NCBI GenBank assembly: GCA_038373865.1
Contig: JAXGGA010000033.1
Coordinates: 186,001 to 250,000, forward strand
DNA: 64,000 nt
From: Uloborus plumipes
Taxonomy: Eukaryota > Arthropoda > Arachnida > Araneae > Uloboridae
Direction of reading: 5' to 3'
The notes under the pieces were generated by a model, which was not told where the DNA came from, ran no database searches, and saw only the letters and a program-made list of their open reading frames with translations. The position numbers and the translations under genes are program-made. Shown piece by piece: positions 22,470-34,599 of the stretch. The number at the start of each line of letters is the position of its first letter. Position 1 is the stretch's first letter.

Positions 22470-23697
22470 TAACTAGCTGTCGTGGCCGTCACGAAACTTT
22501 CTTCTATATTTATCTCATGAATTCCAGTTACAAAATAAAATACGTACTCGCCCGAATAATTGGAGACAGCTCCAATTTCCCAATTATCGTAATAACCCTG
22601 CAAATGCAGAATCAATGAGCGAAATTGGAAATCATTGCAAAAGCCTTGTTTAGATTAATTGCAAACATTTTATTTGTTAGTAAAAAGAAACTGGCAGCAG
22701 TTAAAAATTTCAAATCATTGAAAGTTTTCAGCTGTTTTGATAATTAAATAGCGTGAAAGCGATTTTTTAATGAATTAATTTTTCGCATTGTTGACTAAGC
22801 GCAAAAATCACCCCACCCTCCCCCCGGGGAGATTGGCGCCAAAATTTAATCGATGCTTGCTTCCATATTGGGTTAGTGTTATTCAAAATTTGTTCAAATC
22901 TCAGCAATATTTCTCGAGATACAGTAGGTGCAATGACAAAATAAGCACTTTTGATTGCTCCACCCCCCTTTGAGATATTGACACACAAATTGAATCAGCA
23001 CTTGTACTCAATAGGGTCTACCTATGGACCAATTTTCGTTCGATTCCGCCTGTTACTTCCTGAGATATAGCAATCACCTCCGCGCAGAACACGTGCGATT
23101 GCTCCACCCCCTTTGAGATATTGACACACAAATTAAATCAGCACCTGTACTCTATAGGGTCTACCTATGGACTAATTTTCGTTTGATTCCGCCAGTTACT
23201 TCTTGAGATATAGCAGTCACCCTCGTGCAGAACACGTGCGATTGCTCCACCCCCCTTCGAGATATTGACAAACAAATTGAATCAGCACCTGTACTCAGTA
23301 GGGTCTACCTATGGACCAATTTTCGTTTGATTCCGCCGGTTACTTCCTGAGATATAGCAATCACCCCCGCGCAGAACACGTGCGATTGCTCCACCCCCTT
23401 GGAGGAATTCGCTAAAAAAAGTCAGGTGCACCAGTTCACATGGTGGTACATATGTGCAAAAATTTTTGTTCGATTTCATTCAGTAGTTTTTGCTCTAGCG
23501 CGGCCACAAAAACTGGTCACACACATACAGACTCACACACAGACACACACACAGACAGACAGACATTTTCCAAAAATGGTCGAAATGGACTCAGCGCACC
23601 TCAAAACGTGCAAATCCGTCAAAATTCGACATTCGAAAATTTTCACGAAACCAATACTTTCTTCTATATATTAGATATAGAAGAAAGTAAAAAGTAG
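22470..23697 (+). mobile_element. DINE/Helentron-like element with 3' hairpin (tentative)
   Basis: It begins near 'tagctgtcgtggccgtcacg' with ACTTTCTTCTATAT and ends with an ACTTTCTTCTATATA ... TATAGAAGAAAGT hairpin at about 23656-23688. The middle is a tandem array of about 143 bp. A (CA)/(GACA) microsatellite lies at 23519-23567. There is no intact frame. Central minisatellite plus 3' hairpin matches the architecture of Helentron-associated elements, but I cannot confirm the family. Confidence 0.5.
22950..23395 (+). repeat. ~143-bp tandem array (3 copies)
   Basis: 'cgattgctccacccccct' recurs near 22952, 23097, 23239 and 23380. Between copies 'gagatattgacacacaaatt', 'agggtctacctatgga' and 'ccgcgcagaacacgtg' are nearly identical. 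The copies differ by only a few percent, so the expansion is recent. Confidence 0.88.
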
Positions 23698-23753
23698 CTT
23701 GATAGGTATAACATTAGGCCAAATTTAACAAAACTTATCATTTAGTGTAACTA

Positions 23754-24550
23754 CACTGTAAAAAATGAATGTTGTTTTTGCAGTATAATACAGCTAATTT
23801 TATTGTAATAAACTATAAAAATTTGTCATTTTACAGTAATAAACTGTAAACTTACTAATTTTACAGTACTAAACTATTCCTAGCAGCATAATCTCATCGG
23901 CCGATGATCGCCCATTCATCGAAATCCGATGAAATTCTACATCGGCCGATGATCGGATTCGACGAGTTCTCATCGGGGATTGCTCCAATATGTCTCATCG
24001 GCCAAACAGAATCCAAGCAGCAAAATCCGATGAGTTTTGCTCGAAATACGATGAGATTTGGCGCAATTTACTAGCAGTGCAGTCCCGTGCCGATGAATTT
24101 AGGATCAATTTTGGACGTCGGCTTATTTTCATCGGGAAAGTTGATCGGAAGGATATCGCTTTCGGATGAAAAGTAGCTCATCGAAAACCGTGCTCAGATA
24201 CTGATCGGAACGATATCATCGTGCATTACTGGATCAGTTTACGAAGAGTTCGATGATTGGCCGAAAAAAATCCGATGAGTTGATGCTACTTGGGATATAA
24301 TTGCTAATTTAACAGTTTATTTCCGTGTAGTTTAGTTTTAAACTGGGACCTCTGCTGCCAGTATTACACTGTCGTTTTCATAGTATAATACAGCTAATTT
24401 TTACTGCAATGAACTGTAAAATTTCTAATTTTACGATAAGAAACTAAAATTGCTAGTTCTAGAGTTTATTTCTGTGCATTTTACAGTTTTAAATTGGAAC
24501 CTCGGCTGCCAGTATTACACTGTAAAAACAACAGCTCATCTTTTGCAGTG
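23754..24550. mobile_element. MITE, CACTGTAAAA family (copy D), interrupted
   Basis: It starts CACTGTAAAAAATGAATG, ends TCTTTTGCAGTG, and has TA on each side (23752-23753, 24551-24552). It is split by the CATCGG-rich element at 23878-24295. This is the best copy for defining the family's TA target site. Confidence 0.8.
23878..24295 (+). mobile_element. CATCGG-rich MITE (copy 1)
   Basis: About 418 bp, unusually GC-rich for this window and dense in CATCGG/CCGATG/GATCGG. The ends are TCCTAGCAGC and (inverse) TCCCAAGTAGCATC. It is nested in a CACTGTAAAA-family MITE, with a possible TAT or TA duplication (23875-23877, 24296-24298). There is no frame. Copies 2 and 3 are at 24842-25260 and 58275-58700. 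Confidence 0.8.
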
Positions 24551-24841
24551 TATGACGAACTGATTAATTTTCAACTACTTAATTTTTTTCTTGTTTGTTT
24601 GACCAAAAACATTAAATTATGGAAATCCCTAAGCTACACTGTGAGGTTATGGTGACTGAAGGGTTATTAAGTAATCTTTGACTGTTAGATTTTGAATTTG
24701 CGACCATTTAAAATTTAGGGTAATCTACGGGAGAAGAAGGAATCCTCACCTAACGATCAACTGCAAGCACTCACTCTTGTTCCGTTGCTTACACCGTGTT
24801 CCTAGACTGATTTCTAAATGATTACCAAAAGGGCTCATTAT

Positions 24842-25260
24842 ACCCAAGTAGCATCAACTCATCAGATTTTGCTCGGCCGATCATCGAACTCCTCGTAAAC
24901 TGATCCCGTAACGCACGATGACATCGTTCCGATCAGTATCCGAGCGCGGTTTTCGATGAGCTACTTTTCATCGGAAAGCGAGATCCTTCCGATCAACTTT
25001 CCCGATGAAAATAAGCCTAACATCCAAAATTGATCCCAAATTCATCGGCACGGGAATGCACTGCTCGTAAATTGCTCCAAATCTCATCGTATTTCGAGCA
25101 AAACTCATCGGATTTTGCTGCTCGGATTCTGTTTGGCCGATGAGACATATTGGAGCAATTTCCGATGAGAGCTCATCGAATCCGATCATCTGCCGATGAG
25201 AATTTCATCGGGTTTCGATGAATGGCCGATCATCTGCCGATGAGATTACGCTGCTGGGGT
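24842..25260 (-). mobile_element. CATCGG-rich MITE (copy 2, inverted)
   Basis: It is in reverse orientation to copy 1, 0.55 kb away. It starts ACCCAAGTAGCATCAACTCA and ends GATTACGCTGCTGGGGT. Close identity to copy 1 is visible along its whole length. The open frame of 73 codons inside it is a by-product of the repeated hexamers. The target duplication is short (AT or TA). Confidence 0.8.
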
Positions 25261-25532
25261 ATGCCCTTATTTGTTTTAAATAGTTAATTTCTTGTATATA
25301 GGAATAAATTCAACTCATGTGCAGTCATCTGCAGGTGTAAATTGTCGCCTTTGCTTTTATGAATTGACAATAGTATTCTGGTTACATCTTGTCATCTTTA
25401 TTTAACAAGACAAATCATGCCTGCCATATTAACAACGCAAATATGGTGGTAATAGAGCCAGAAAAACATTCCGATTTCCAAAAGAAAATTGAGAATTTAG
25501 TAATTAAAGCCAACTGATTAGGAGTAGAGTAA

Positions 25533-25676
25533 GGGCCCTGCTCCACATTGACGTAAAGCAGAAAAATAAAGCAGAAACGTAAAACGGATTAAATGGTATT
25601 TCTATGGAAAGTACACGGATTTTCGGTTTCTGCCTTCGGTTTTGGTCACGTTTTCTGCTGATGTGGAGTAGGGTCC
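25533..25676. mobile_element. 144-bp Harbinger/Tourist-like MITE (copy 1)
   Basis: The ends GGGCCCTGCTCCACATTGAC and (inverse) GGACCCTACTCCACATCAGC are inverted repeats. TAA lies on both sides (25530-25532, 25677-25679). GGG-starting ends with a 3-bp T(A/T)A duplication fit PIF/Harbinger. A second copy is at 37349-37492. Confidence 0.85.
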
Positions 25677-25679
25677 TAA

Positions 25680-26579
25680 AAAATACTACGCTGCTGCATG
25701 CAGTATTTTAGAATTCGACGTTTAATATCCCTAGCAAACAACTCCTGCGTTAGACATGAATAAACACGCTTATAGTCTTTTAAGTGACGAGAAATGAAAC
25801 AAGAAACAAAAGAGTGACATAAAACAGCACATAATATTGTAGACGTAATTTTTCTTAGACGTATTCATTTAATTTTGCAACCGAAGCGATAAATAAATAA
25901 GAGAAAAGCGAAAAATATTTTCACTTTAAAAATTATGAATGAGACTAAAATCGAACTAAAAATAAAAGATAAATAACAAATGAAAAATTTTCTCTCCGTA
26001 TGTAACTTAATTAGAGAAAGAACTTTTGAAATTAAATAAATATGTCATTTTCCTTTTCTTACTTTAAGAGTAAAAACTAAGTTTTATATCAATAGAAAGA
26101 AATGTATAACTTTTTTGGAGTTAAATGAAAATATTTTGAAAGATTATATCTTGCTTAAAAGTTCAAGAACTTCAGAAACTTTGAACTGATGTTTTAAAAT
26201 AGAATGAAGCATTACTCAAAGCAAAGTCTACTTGGATACGCCTTCAAAATTAAATTTACTTAGGGAATAAACTACTAGAAAAAATAAAAAAAAAACAAAA
26301 CAAAGTACAACATTTTATCGTTTTTCAATACAGCTTGCACTAGGGTTTTAGCCTAATTATTTCACATGTTTTTTTTCTCATAAAATATATATATTATATT
26401 CTTTTATTATCATTTCTCTTATTATTTATAAAATATATATATATATATTCTTTTTCTTATTTCTAAATTAGGATTTCCTATATCTGGTTTTGAAATTCTA
26501 AGAAAAGGTATTTTAGACTTATGTCGAGCTTGCTAATAAGCACCTTTTCCCCACTTTAAGTTTGCAAAAAAGTAAAAAG
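25680..26579. other. no recognised gene; AT tracts
   Basis: AT-rich sequence with TATA-type low-complexity runs near 26385-26395 and 26430-26450. No coding or repeat signal is recognised. Confidence 0.45.
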
Positions 26580-28990
26580 GAAACTGCCTTGTTTAAATGG
26601 AGGATTTCAGTGGCTGTTGAGTAGTTGGTAAAACCATCATAGTTTGTAAATTTGAGGCTTGTAAAAAAAGCGTCAACTGTATAAAGACTCGAAAAGTTTC
26701 AGTAACATTAGAAATTTAATTTGTGGAAAACCATGTATTCATCAAATAAACTTGAACTTCGAGAATACACTTCCTCGATAATAGTCCATAAAAGGTTAAC
26801 GCATCTCCCATAATCATCAAACAATATGTTTAACTTCTCTTGAAAACATGAGAAGCATGTAAGTTGAACAAAATCTCAAGAGAAGAAAACGAGTCCAGTA
26901 ATTCTCTGTTTAAGAATTGTAGGAAATAACTAATAACGACCAAGGACCCAAAATACGAAAATGGTTATTACGTCTGATAGATAGAATTGCCGCTTTTGGC
27001 AGGAAACGGTATCGGCAGAAAGATATTGCGGAGTAATTATTCATCTCGATGATGGAATTTCATTGTTATTCCAGGCTTTTAATTTTCTGTTCTTGTTAGA
27101 AAGATTGCATTGTGACGAACTGGTGGAGAAATCACTTCTAATCGAATTTTCATCAAATGAGCAATTTGTTATGAATGCACCATAAAAGGTTAATTTTTGA
27201 TCACTTACCAATAATTTGTGAAGTTTGAGTTTTGATGTAAGTTTTGACTTGAAAAGTGTTATTTAATTTTAATTGTACTAGTTAAATTTTTAGTTTCCTC
27301 CGGTTAGCAGCTATTTTGACCTTACGTCAAGTTCGTAAGTAATAAGTTTTTGCTATTTCAAGTTTTAAAAAAGAGTGCAAATTACGTTTTTTAAATAGGG
27401 GATTTTCTATACTAGCGAATAGTTCGTATAGTCATGAGTGTTCGTAAATTTGATTGTTCGTAAAATACAGCTTCAACTATCAAAATTCTGAAATTCCAAT
27501 TACATTAATAAGCGTAATTTATGAATAATATATAATGGATAATTTTTCAAGCAAAATAAACTAAGTGGACCTATATCTGGAATAATGCATCTTAAAAGGC
27601 TGACAGGATTAACACGTCATTCATAATCATCAAAAATATGTTTTACTCTTCTTAAAAGTATGAGTTACATTCATGATGTATAAAATCTCAAGAGATTTAA
27701 GCGAATTCAGTAATTCTCTGTTCAAGAATTATAGGAAATAACTAATGAAACGACCAACTAAGGACACGAAATACGAAAATGGTAATTACGTCTGATAGAT
27801 GGAATTACCACTTTTGGCCGGAAATGGTATCTGCAGAAAGATAATGCCGAGTGATTATTCCATCTTGGCAAGAGCCTCTTTCATTGTTATTCGAATCATT
27901 TAATTTTCTGTTCTCGTTTGAAAGGTTGTATTGTGACGAACTGGAGAATATATCTTTTCTAATCGGATTTTCATCAAATGAGCAATTTGTTATGAATGAG
28001 TCATAAAAGGTTGATATAAGATCACTTGGCAATAATTTGTGAAGTTTGGATTTTGATGTAAGAATTGACATGAAAAGGTCGGTTTAGTTTTTACTTGTAC
28101 TATTTAAACTTTTAGTTTGATAGCTACCGGTTGTTGTGGTACAATAACCGTCAGTTTGTAAATGGAGTAAGAACACATATGTTGTTTTAACGGAAAATTT
28201 TCGAAGCTTTGGAATAACGAGTAAATTTTGAGGGTTCGTAACTAACAGGTTCATAAAACAAAGAGTCAACAGTACTAAGATTCAGAAGCATCAATGACAT
28301 TGAAAATGTAACTTTGTGAATAATATATATTCGATAGTTTAAAATATAAACTTGAACTTTGGAAACATATGTCTTCCATTATGGTCCTTAAAAGATTAAC
28401 GGTATTTAGCCATCCTTCATATTTATTACTACATATGTTTCACTTCTCCTAAAAAATTTGAGTTATGCGTATGCTTAATAAAATCTAAAGAGATCTGTAA
28501 ACGAATTTATTGATTCTCGGTTCAAGAATTGACGGAAATAACTAATAATGACTAACTAAGGGTACTAAGGACCCAAAATACGAAAATGGTAATTACGTCT
28601 GATAGATGAAATTACCACTTTTCGCCGGAAACGGTATCTGCAGAAAGATAATGCCGAGTGGTTGTTCCATCTCGACAAGAGCCTTTCATTGTTATTCGAG
28701 TCATTCAATTTTCTGTTCTCGTTAGAAAGGTTCTATTGTGACGAACTGGAGGAGAAATCTTTTCTAGTCGGATTTTCATCAAATAAGCAATTTGTTATGA
28801 ATCAGTCATAAAAGTTTAATATTTGATCCCTTAACATTAATTTTTGAAGTTTGGTTTTTGATGTAAGGTTTGACATTAAAATTGTTGTTTAATTTTTACT
28901 TGTATCATTTAAGTTTTTCGTTTGATGGCTATTGGTTGCTATGGTACATTAAGCGTCTTTTATATGGATTTGCTTTGTTAACGTAATTGG
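26580..28990. repeat. ~810-bp unit tandemly repeated three times
   Basis: The block 'acgaaaatggt(t/a)attacgtctgatagat' occurs near 26957, 27774 and 28581, so the period is about 810 bp. Other landmarks recur in the same order: 'aaacttgaacttcg', 'agtaattctctgtt(t/c)aagaatt', 'cattgtgacgaactgg', 'tttcatcaaatgagcaatttgttatgaat' and 'gtgaagttt'. Divergence is moderate, highest at the unit edges. Short minus-strand frames inside are not conserved between copies. The function is unknown. Confidence 0.85.
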
Positions 28991-29339
28991 ATTTTCTAAA
29001 TTGCATGGTAATGTAAATTGCTTGAACGTGTAATAAGTGAAGAAGAATTAGTGGATATCTGTGTTAAACGAATATAATTTTTGACTGTGTGTGATCTGGT
29101 CGGAGTTTTACTGGGTTTTCTCTGAAGTAAATACTTCGGAAATGGTGACATTGGTGTCAACAAATGTCATATTTTTAAGTGACTCTCTACTCCACAAGCT
29201 TTTCAAAAACTTATCAAAGAACCATCATCCAAAGTTAAAGTTCATTATTTTTGCTAATATTATACTGCAAATACACAAAGCATCAAATTTTTAATGGTGT
29301 TTCAGCTCAGCAAATAAATTTATCTTTAAACTTTGTGCT

Positions 29340-29720
29340 TGAGGTTAGATAATAGTGCTTCAAACCTATTATTTGTTCGATAACCATATTATCTTGAAAA
29401 AAAGTGCGTACAATCAGATAATAATGTTATTATCAAACTATTGCTTAGAATGAGATGTTAATGCTTTCCTAAACCCTAACGCTTAAAGTTTGAGATTTTA
29501 ACAAATAATATTTCCCTCTAACTCAAGGCTAAAGTTATAGAATTTTTCAAACTTAGTGCTTGTAGTTAGATAAGCATGTTGAAGGTTAGATAATATAATA
29601 TCCAAACTTACTGTTTAAGAGCATGTAGTAACGTTATCATATAACCTGATACTTAAAGTAACATAATAATTTTAAATTACCTACTTCATTAATTTAAGGC
29701 TTAGGGATCAACCCTTAAAT
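29340..29720. repeat. degenerate short repeats around 'cttgaggttagataata'
   Basis: Variants of 'aaacttagtgcttg(a/t)(g/a)gttagataa' are scattered through this stretch (near 29330, 29550, 29590 and 29640). They are too diverged to define a unit. Confidence 0.4.
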
Positions 29721-30720
29721 TTAAAAAAGGTTTACTAAAGGCTATTTCATATAACTACCCGGACATTATAAAATGTATATTACCATCTCGAATTCTATAA
29801 AGCCCTTAGTGCTAAAAAAGTTTAAAAACATATATAATTAGACAAGGAAAAACAAAATACTAGATTTCTATCGATATATTTAATAATTTATTATAGTAAA
29901 ATGTAAGACTTTTCGCCAGAGAAAAATTAAAACAACTACATGAGAATTCAAAATAAATAAATAATGATTCATTTAAAATAGAAGCTTGTAGTCAAAAAAG
30001 CATCATAATCGTTTGCAAGCAAATTAGTTTTCTAAAGTACGCCATGTCAAAATATATTCCATTAACTTTGTTACCTTGGGCAGTGGGTGAAAATTGAACG
30101 CTACTAAAGATCGTAACTGTAACTGGAATCCCATACATTTAGATAATACCAAAATATCTCCTAACCCATTATAATTCCCAAAACTTTAATTGAATGCCTT
30201 GTATATATGCATTCCGTATGAAATGTGCAATTCAATCCCGAAATTATGATTTCGGTAAATGGAATTTAACCCATTATTGAAAAGGAGGATTCCAACCATA
30301 AAATATTTAAAGCCTGCAGTATGTACCTAAACACATTAAAATAACTTAACATATTCTAATTTAAAGCTGTTACACATTGTCATATTTTGCCGAAATCTCC
30401 TTATAAATTAAAGAGAAGTACTTTTTCAAAATTATTATTTACAGAATGCATGGGACGTTTACAAAATGTAAGTTATTGAGTAAAATAAGAATAGAAAATT
30501 TTGTAAGAAACACATTTGTTGAGAAAGCTATGTAGAAATATTAAAATCCTGCACTATGTGCTGTTACCCATCACAATAGCTTAACAGATTTAAATTTAAA
30601 TCTGTGATTCATTGTCAAATGCTTCCACAATATTCATACAAAATATCTAATGGCAATTTCAAAAATTATTATTCGTTGACCAATATTAAGGCAACGAAGG
30701 AATTTATTTAGCTAAACTAT
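29721..30720. other. no recognised feature
   Basis: AT-rich non-coding sequence. Confidence 0.45.
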
Positions 30721-30725
30721 GCATG

Positions 30726-31443
30726 CACTGTAAAACATTAGTGTTGTTTTTACAGTATAATACAGCAATTTTTTTAGTAATAAACTAAAAATGGCAAATT
30801 TTACAGTAATAAATTGAAAAATTGCTACTTTTACAGTACTAAACTGTAAAAGTGTTAATTTTACAGTACTAAACTGTAAAATTGCTAATTAAACAGTTTA
30901 TTGCCATTCATTTTATAGTTTTAAACTGGAATCTCTGCTGCCAGTATTATACTGCCGTTTTCACAGTATAATACATCTCATTTTTACAGAAATAAACTGT
31001 AAAATAGCAATTTTACAGTGACAAAGTTTAAAATTGCTCATTTTACAGTTAATTACCGTGCATTTTACAGTATTAAACTGTTGTTTTTATAGTATAATAC
31101 AGCTAAATTTTATGGCAATAAGCTGTAAAATTGCTAATTTCGCAGTAAAAAACAGTAAAAGTGCTAGTTTTACAGTTTATTACTGTGCATTTTAGTTTTA
31201 AATTGGAACCTCGGCTGCCAGTATTATACAATAAAAACAACAGTTCATTTTTTGCAGTGTTTAAGGTTAATAGTTTTAACTATTGTGTGCAATAAAAATA
31301 CACTGCAAAAACTAAGCTGTTGTTTTCGCAGTGTAATACTGGCAGCAGATGTTCCAGTCCAACTGTAAGATACACAGTGATAAATTGTAAAATCAGCAGT
31401 AATGTATATAATAGCTAATTGTACAGTTAATTTTTAGCAATGT
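30726..31443. mobile_element. MITE cluster, CACTGTAAAA family (copies E1, E2)
   Basis: The first copy spans 30726-31259 (CACTGTAAAACATTAG ... TTTTTTGCAGTG) and is expanded internally by extra TTTTACAGTAxTAAACTGTAAAA blocks. A second, partial copy follows at 31304-31443 (CACTGCAAAAACTAAGC onward). Variable block number points to replication slippage or recombination. Confidence 0.75.
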
Positions 31444-31468
31444 AGAATAATTTGTGAGAAATGCTGTT

Positions 31469-33447
31469 GGGCAATTCCATGCAAGTGTGGAAAAGCGTTG
31501 AAAAATTTAAACTCGAGTAATGTGACTGTTCTGCATATTTTTTGGTTTAAAAATGTTAGAAGTTTCTTATTTATAACAATTTTTTGTTAGGAATGTAGTT
31601 TTTTAGTTTCGGCAATACTTCGAAGTTGGTATTAGAGTATTTTATTTTCAGTGAAGCAAATGGTCAAACATTCAACATTGATAAGTTTCAATTTTTTCCA
31701 TTAGATAAATGTGACAAAGGAAGATTGTTGTTTATTACACTTTAAATTAATATTGTGAATTGATGAAACAAGTGTTTTCAATTTAATTAAGTGATTTATG
31801 TCAATTTCAAAAAGGCACTGTTCTATGTAACGTAAGTTACCAAAAACATGTTAAAGTTTTTACAGCAAATAAAGAAAGGGCAATACAATGTTAAGTATGT
31901 TATATTTTCTATCTTATAGATGTGTACTAAGCAAATAACAATACTTTTCTTTTGAATATTGTTTATTTAATTTTTTGTGCTACAATCAAAACGTGTAACG
32001 TAAGTTACCCACATATGCAGATAACGTAAGTTACCTTAGTAGAACTTCAATACTTGTGTTTCGAAACAAAGTAAATTGTAAATAAAACCTATGTGGTTAA
32101 TAGAAGTAATTTATTCAATAACTCTTTTAATTGTACTACTGTATTTACTTAATTTAGATTACTCATATTTCTTAAAATGTCTGTTTTTTAATAAGATTAC
32201 AATACACCTTTATTATAAATTACATGCATCTTTTTGGCTATTAAGACATTAATTCTCTTTAAACAATATCACTGCATTCAGAATATTTAGCAGGTAATGT
32301 ACTATGAATTATTCAAAAATGACTTCTGTTATGATTTAAAGTTATCAAATATGTTTTGGAAAAAACAAATATAAAAATAGTTTATCTCTTTCAATTGAAA
32401 TATATTTTGTTTTGCATTAAAATGCCACTGAACTCTGCAGAAAAGATGCGCTGTGGAAGGGGTATGAGAAAACTCATGTGGATATTACAGATTCATAAAT
32501 AAAAGTTACTCTTGATAGTATTGAAATATGTTAGAAAAAGCAAAATGTATCAAAAAATTTTCTGAAGATCCGCACAGTCACAATGTCCATTTAAGAACCA
32601 GAAATGAACAAAATGTAATGTTTCGTTTAGTTTGTATTTTAAGGAACAAGAAAACAGAGATAAAAGCTGGTGACTGATGTGTGGTGAAGTACGAAAATAC
32701 ATTGTATCCTTGAGTTGTGACGATTATTGAAGAAAACGAGCTTAAAGTAAAAGTAATGGCTGCTATTGGAACCAATCAGAAATGGTCAGAAACGACAAAG
32801 GAAATTAATTAGAGAAAACATGATTCGAAAATAGAATTACCTGAACTTGTTAATACCAGGGGCCAATATGCATTTAAAAGTCTTATGTTTTGTAATATTT
32901 TTGATTGATCATTGAGTTTGGCATTAAATTTCTGTAAATTTAACTCATAATTGTTAATTTTCAGTATTTTGATCTAAACTAAGCTGTAATTTTCATTCAT
33001 TAGTTTTTGTAATAAATATATGCTTGTAAGTGAATTTTGTAACGTAAGTTACTGTAACGTAAGCTACCCAGTTAAAAATTCTCATAAAATTCAATTTTTA
33101 AAAGAAAATTTTAAATTTATGAAAATTAATTCCTAAATATTATAAGAAACTGATAAATTATACTTCAAACAAGAAAACAGCTGTAATAGAGCAGAAATTT
33201 GCCTTAGAACCAATTTTCATATTATGCCGTTCCCTTTTTGTGTAACGTAAGTTACTGCCTTATTTTTGACTGCTAAATTTTGTAAAATTTAAATGCATCG
33301 AATATTTTTGCATTTTAATTTTGCTTTTGACTGGCATTTTCACTGAATGCTTTTGTACAAGGTTTTTATAACAATATTTTTCTGTACTAAGGAGCTAACT
33401 GCATAAGTGTTGGTCAAAATGTAACGTAAGTTACCGTGGAATTGCCC
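31469..33447. mobile_element. 1.98-kb element, GGGCAATTCCA ends, TGTT duplications
   Basis: The ends GGGCAATTCCATG and (inverse) GGGCAATTCCACG are flanked by TGTT at 31465-31468 and 33448-33451, an exact 4-bp duplication. Seven copies of GTAACGTAAGTTAC or a one-base variant lie inside at 31827, 31995, 32021, 33039, 33054, 33242 and 33421, the last touching the right end. No transposase frame is visible (longest about 65 codons). The ends resemble those of 1736-3009. Confidence 0.82.
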
Positions 33448-33575
33448 TGTTGTAAAGAAAGCTATGAAGAAATTTTGTTTAGGAAAGTCCTAAACTAATA
33501 AATTATGTCTACTGAATGTAGGGGAAGGTAACTCAAATTAGATTGACTATCATATGCTTTTTTTCAAAGTAAATA

Positions 33576-33751
33576 CAGTCGACGCTCGTTATAACGACCA
33601 CACGTTATAAAGACCATCCTAATATAACGACCGGTGAGAAAATCCCCAACTGTATCCCAATATACTCTATGTTCTACCTCTTATAGCGACCACTCGTTAC
33701 AAAGACCGTTTTCTGTAGGACGAAGACTGTCGTTATATTGAGCGTCGACTG
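33576..33751. mobile_element. pogo/Tigger-like MITE (copy 1, 176 bp)
   Basis: The inverted ends CAGTCGACGCTCGTTATAAC are flanked by TA (33574-33575, 33752-33753). The inner sequence alternates TATAACGACC with GGTCTTTATAACG. The end sequence resembles pogo/Tigger families. It is non-coding. Confidence 0.85.
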
Positions 33752-33754
33752 TAT

Positions 33755-33985
33755 ATATAACAATGCCACACTGTACGAAAAACTCCGAAATGTTCATGGA
33801 AGGTAATGAGCAGCTAATGTGTCTAATTATCGGTCAGAAATATATATGGAAAAAAGCAGAAACATTTCGCACTAAAAGTCTAACCTTCCTGAAATTAAAC
33901 TGGAATCTTTCTGGCGATTTCATAAACCTTCTCGATAAAAGCCAGTCAAATTACAACAAAAAATATTTTTACCAGGAAGGTTCCT
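33755..33985 (+). repeat. dispersed repeat shared with 46060-46310
   Basis: This stretch (tgtacgaaaaactccgaaatg ... gagcagctaatgtgtc ... actaaaagtc ... gccagtcaaattac) aligns with the reverse strand of 46060-46310. The 97-codon frame across it runs on into the adjacent MITE, so it is unlikely to be a gene. It is probably a MITE body with unclear ends. Confidence 0.6.
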
Positions 33986-33986
33986 A

Positions 33987-34566
33987 CACTGCAAAAAGTA
34001 AAGTGTTGTTTTTACAGTATAATACTGGCAGCAGAGGTTCCAGTTCAAAACTATAAAATGTACAGTAATAAACTGTAAAATTAGCAATTTTACATCTTAT
34101 AACTGTAAAGCAGTAATTTTACTTCATGCTTTTAAATTTTCTGACAACGCAACGCCAAATTCGGGCTCGGCACACGCTGACACCTGATTGGCCAGGCTTT
34201 TGCTCCTTTTCTATTTAAACTCTCCCGGTACTTTGGTTCTTTCTATTTCTTGCTTGGCACTGAAGAAGGAGGCTTTATGCCTTTGAAACATGTTTGCCGA
34301 TTTTTAACTTAACTTATTTGTGCTTTTAGACGTTGCTTTTTGGTTTTTACTCAGCAATTTTACAGTTTATTACCGCAATTTTACAGTTCATGACCACATA
34401 ATTACCTGCATTATACCCTATATAAAAACAACAATATAATTCTAGCAACCGAGCTCCAGTTTAAAACTGTAAAATGCGCAGTAATAAGAGCGAAATAAAC
34501 AATTTTAGTTTATTGCTGCAAATGACCATTTTTACAGTTTATTTCTGTAAAATTAGAAATTTTTCA
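33987..34566. mobile_element. MITE, CACTGTAAAA family (copy F), interrupted
   Basis: The left end CACTGCAAAAAGTAAAGTG is preceded by TA. The family's blocks resume after an unrelated segment (34128-34353). The right end is eroded near 34566. Confidence 0.65.
34128..34353 (+). mobile_element. ~225-bp insertion with hammerhead-like motif
   Basis: This segment splits the MITE's TTTTAC blocks and is flanked by a possible TTTTACT or TTACT repeat. It contains CTGAAGAAGGAGGCTTTATG followed by CCTTTGAAACATG. Apart from one change in CTGATGA, the order (CTGAxGA, a GGC/GCC stem, GAAAC) is like the hammerhead ribozymes of Penelope-like elements. No frame is present. Confidence 0.4.
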
Positions 34567-34599
34567 ATTCAGGAAACGTTTTTGCTCATATATTTTATA

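Noticed and set aside
24968..25189. 73-codon frame in the CATCGG-rich MITE
   Set aside because: It arises from reiterated hexamers and is not kept in the other copies.
26580..28990. LTR retrotransposon with long direct repeats
   Set aside because: Three contiguous units with no internal gag/pol, primer-binding site or TG..CA ends; a tandem triplication explains it.
33763..34056. 97-codon plus-strand frame
   Set aside because: It runs across a repeat boundary into a CACTGTAAAA-family MITE, and its partner at 46.1 kb is the same DNA repeat; no protein-family signal.
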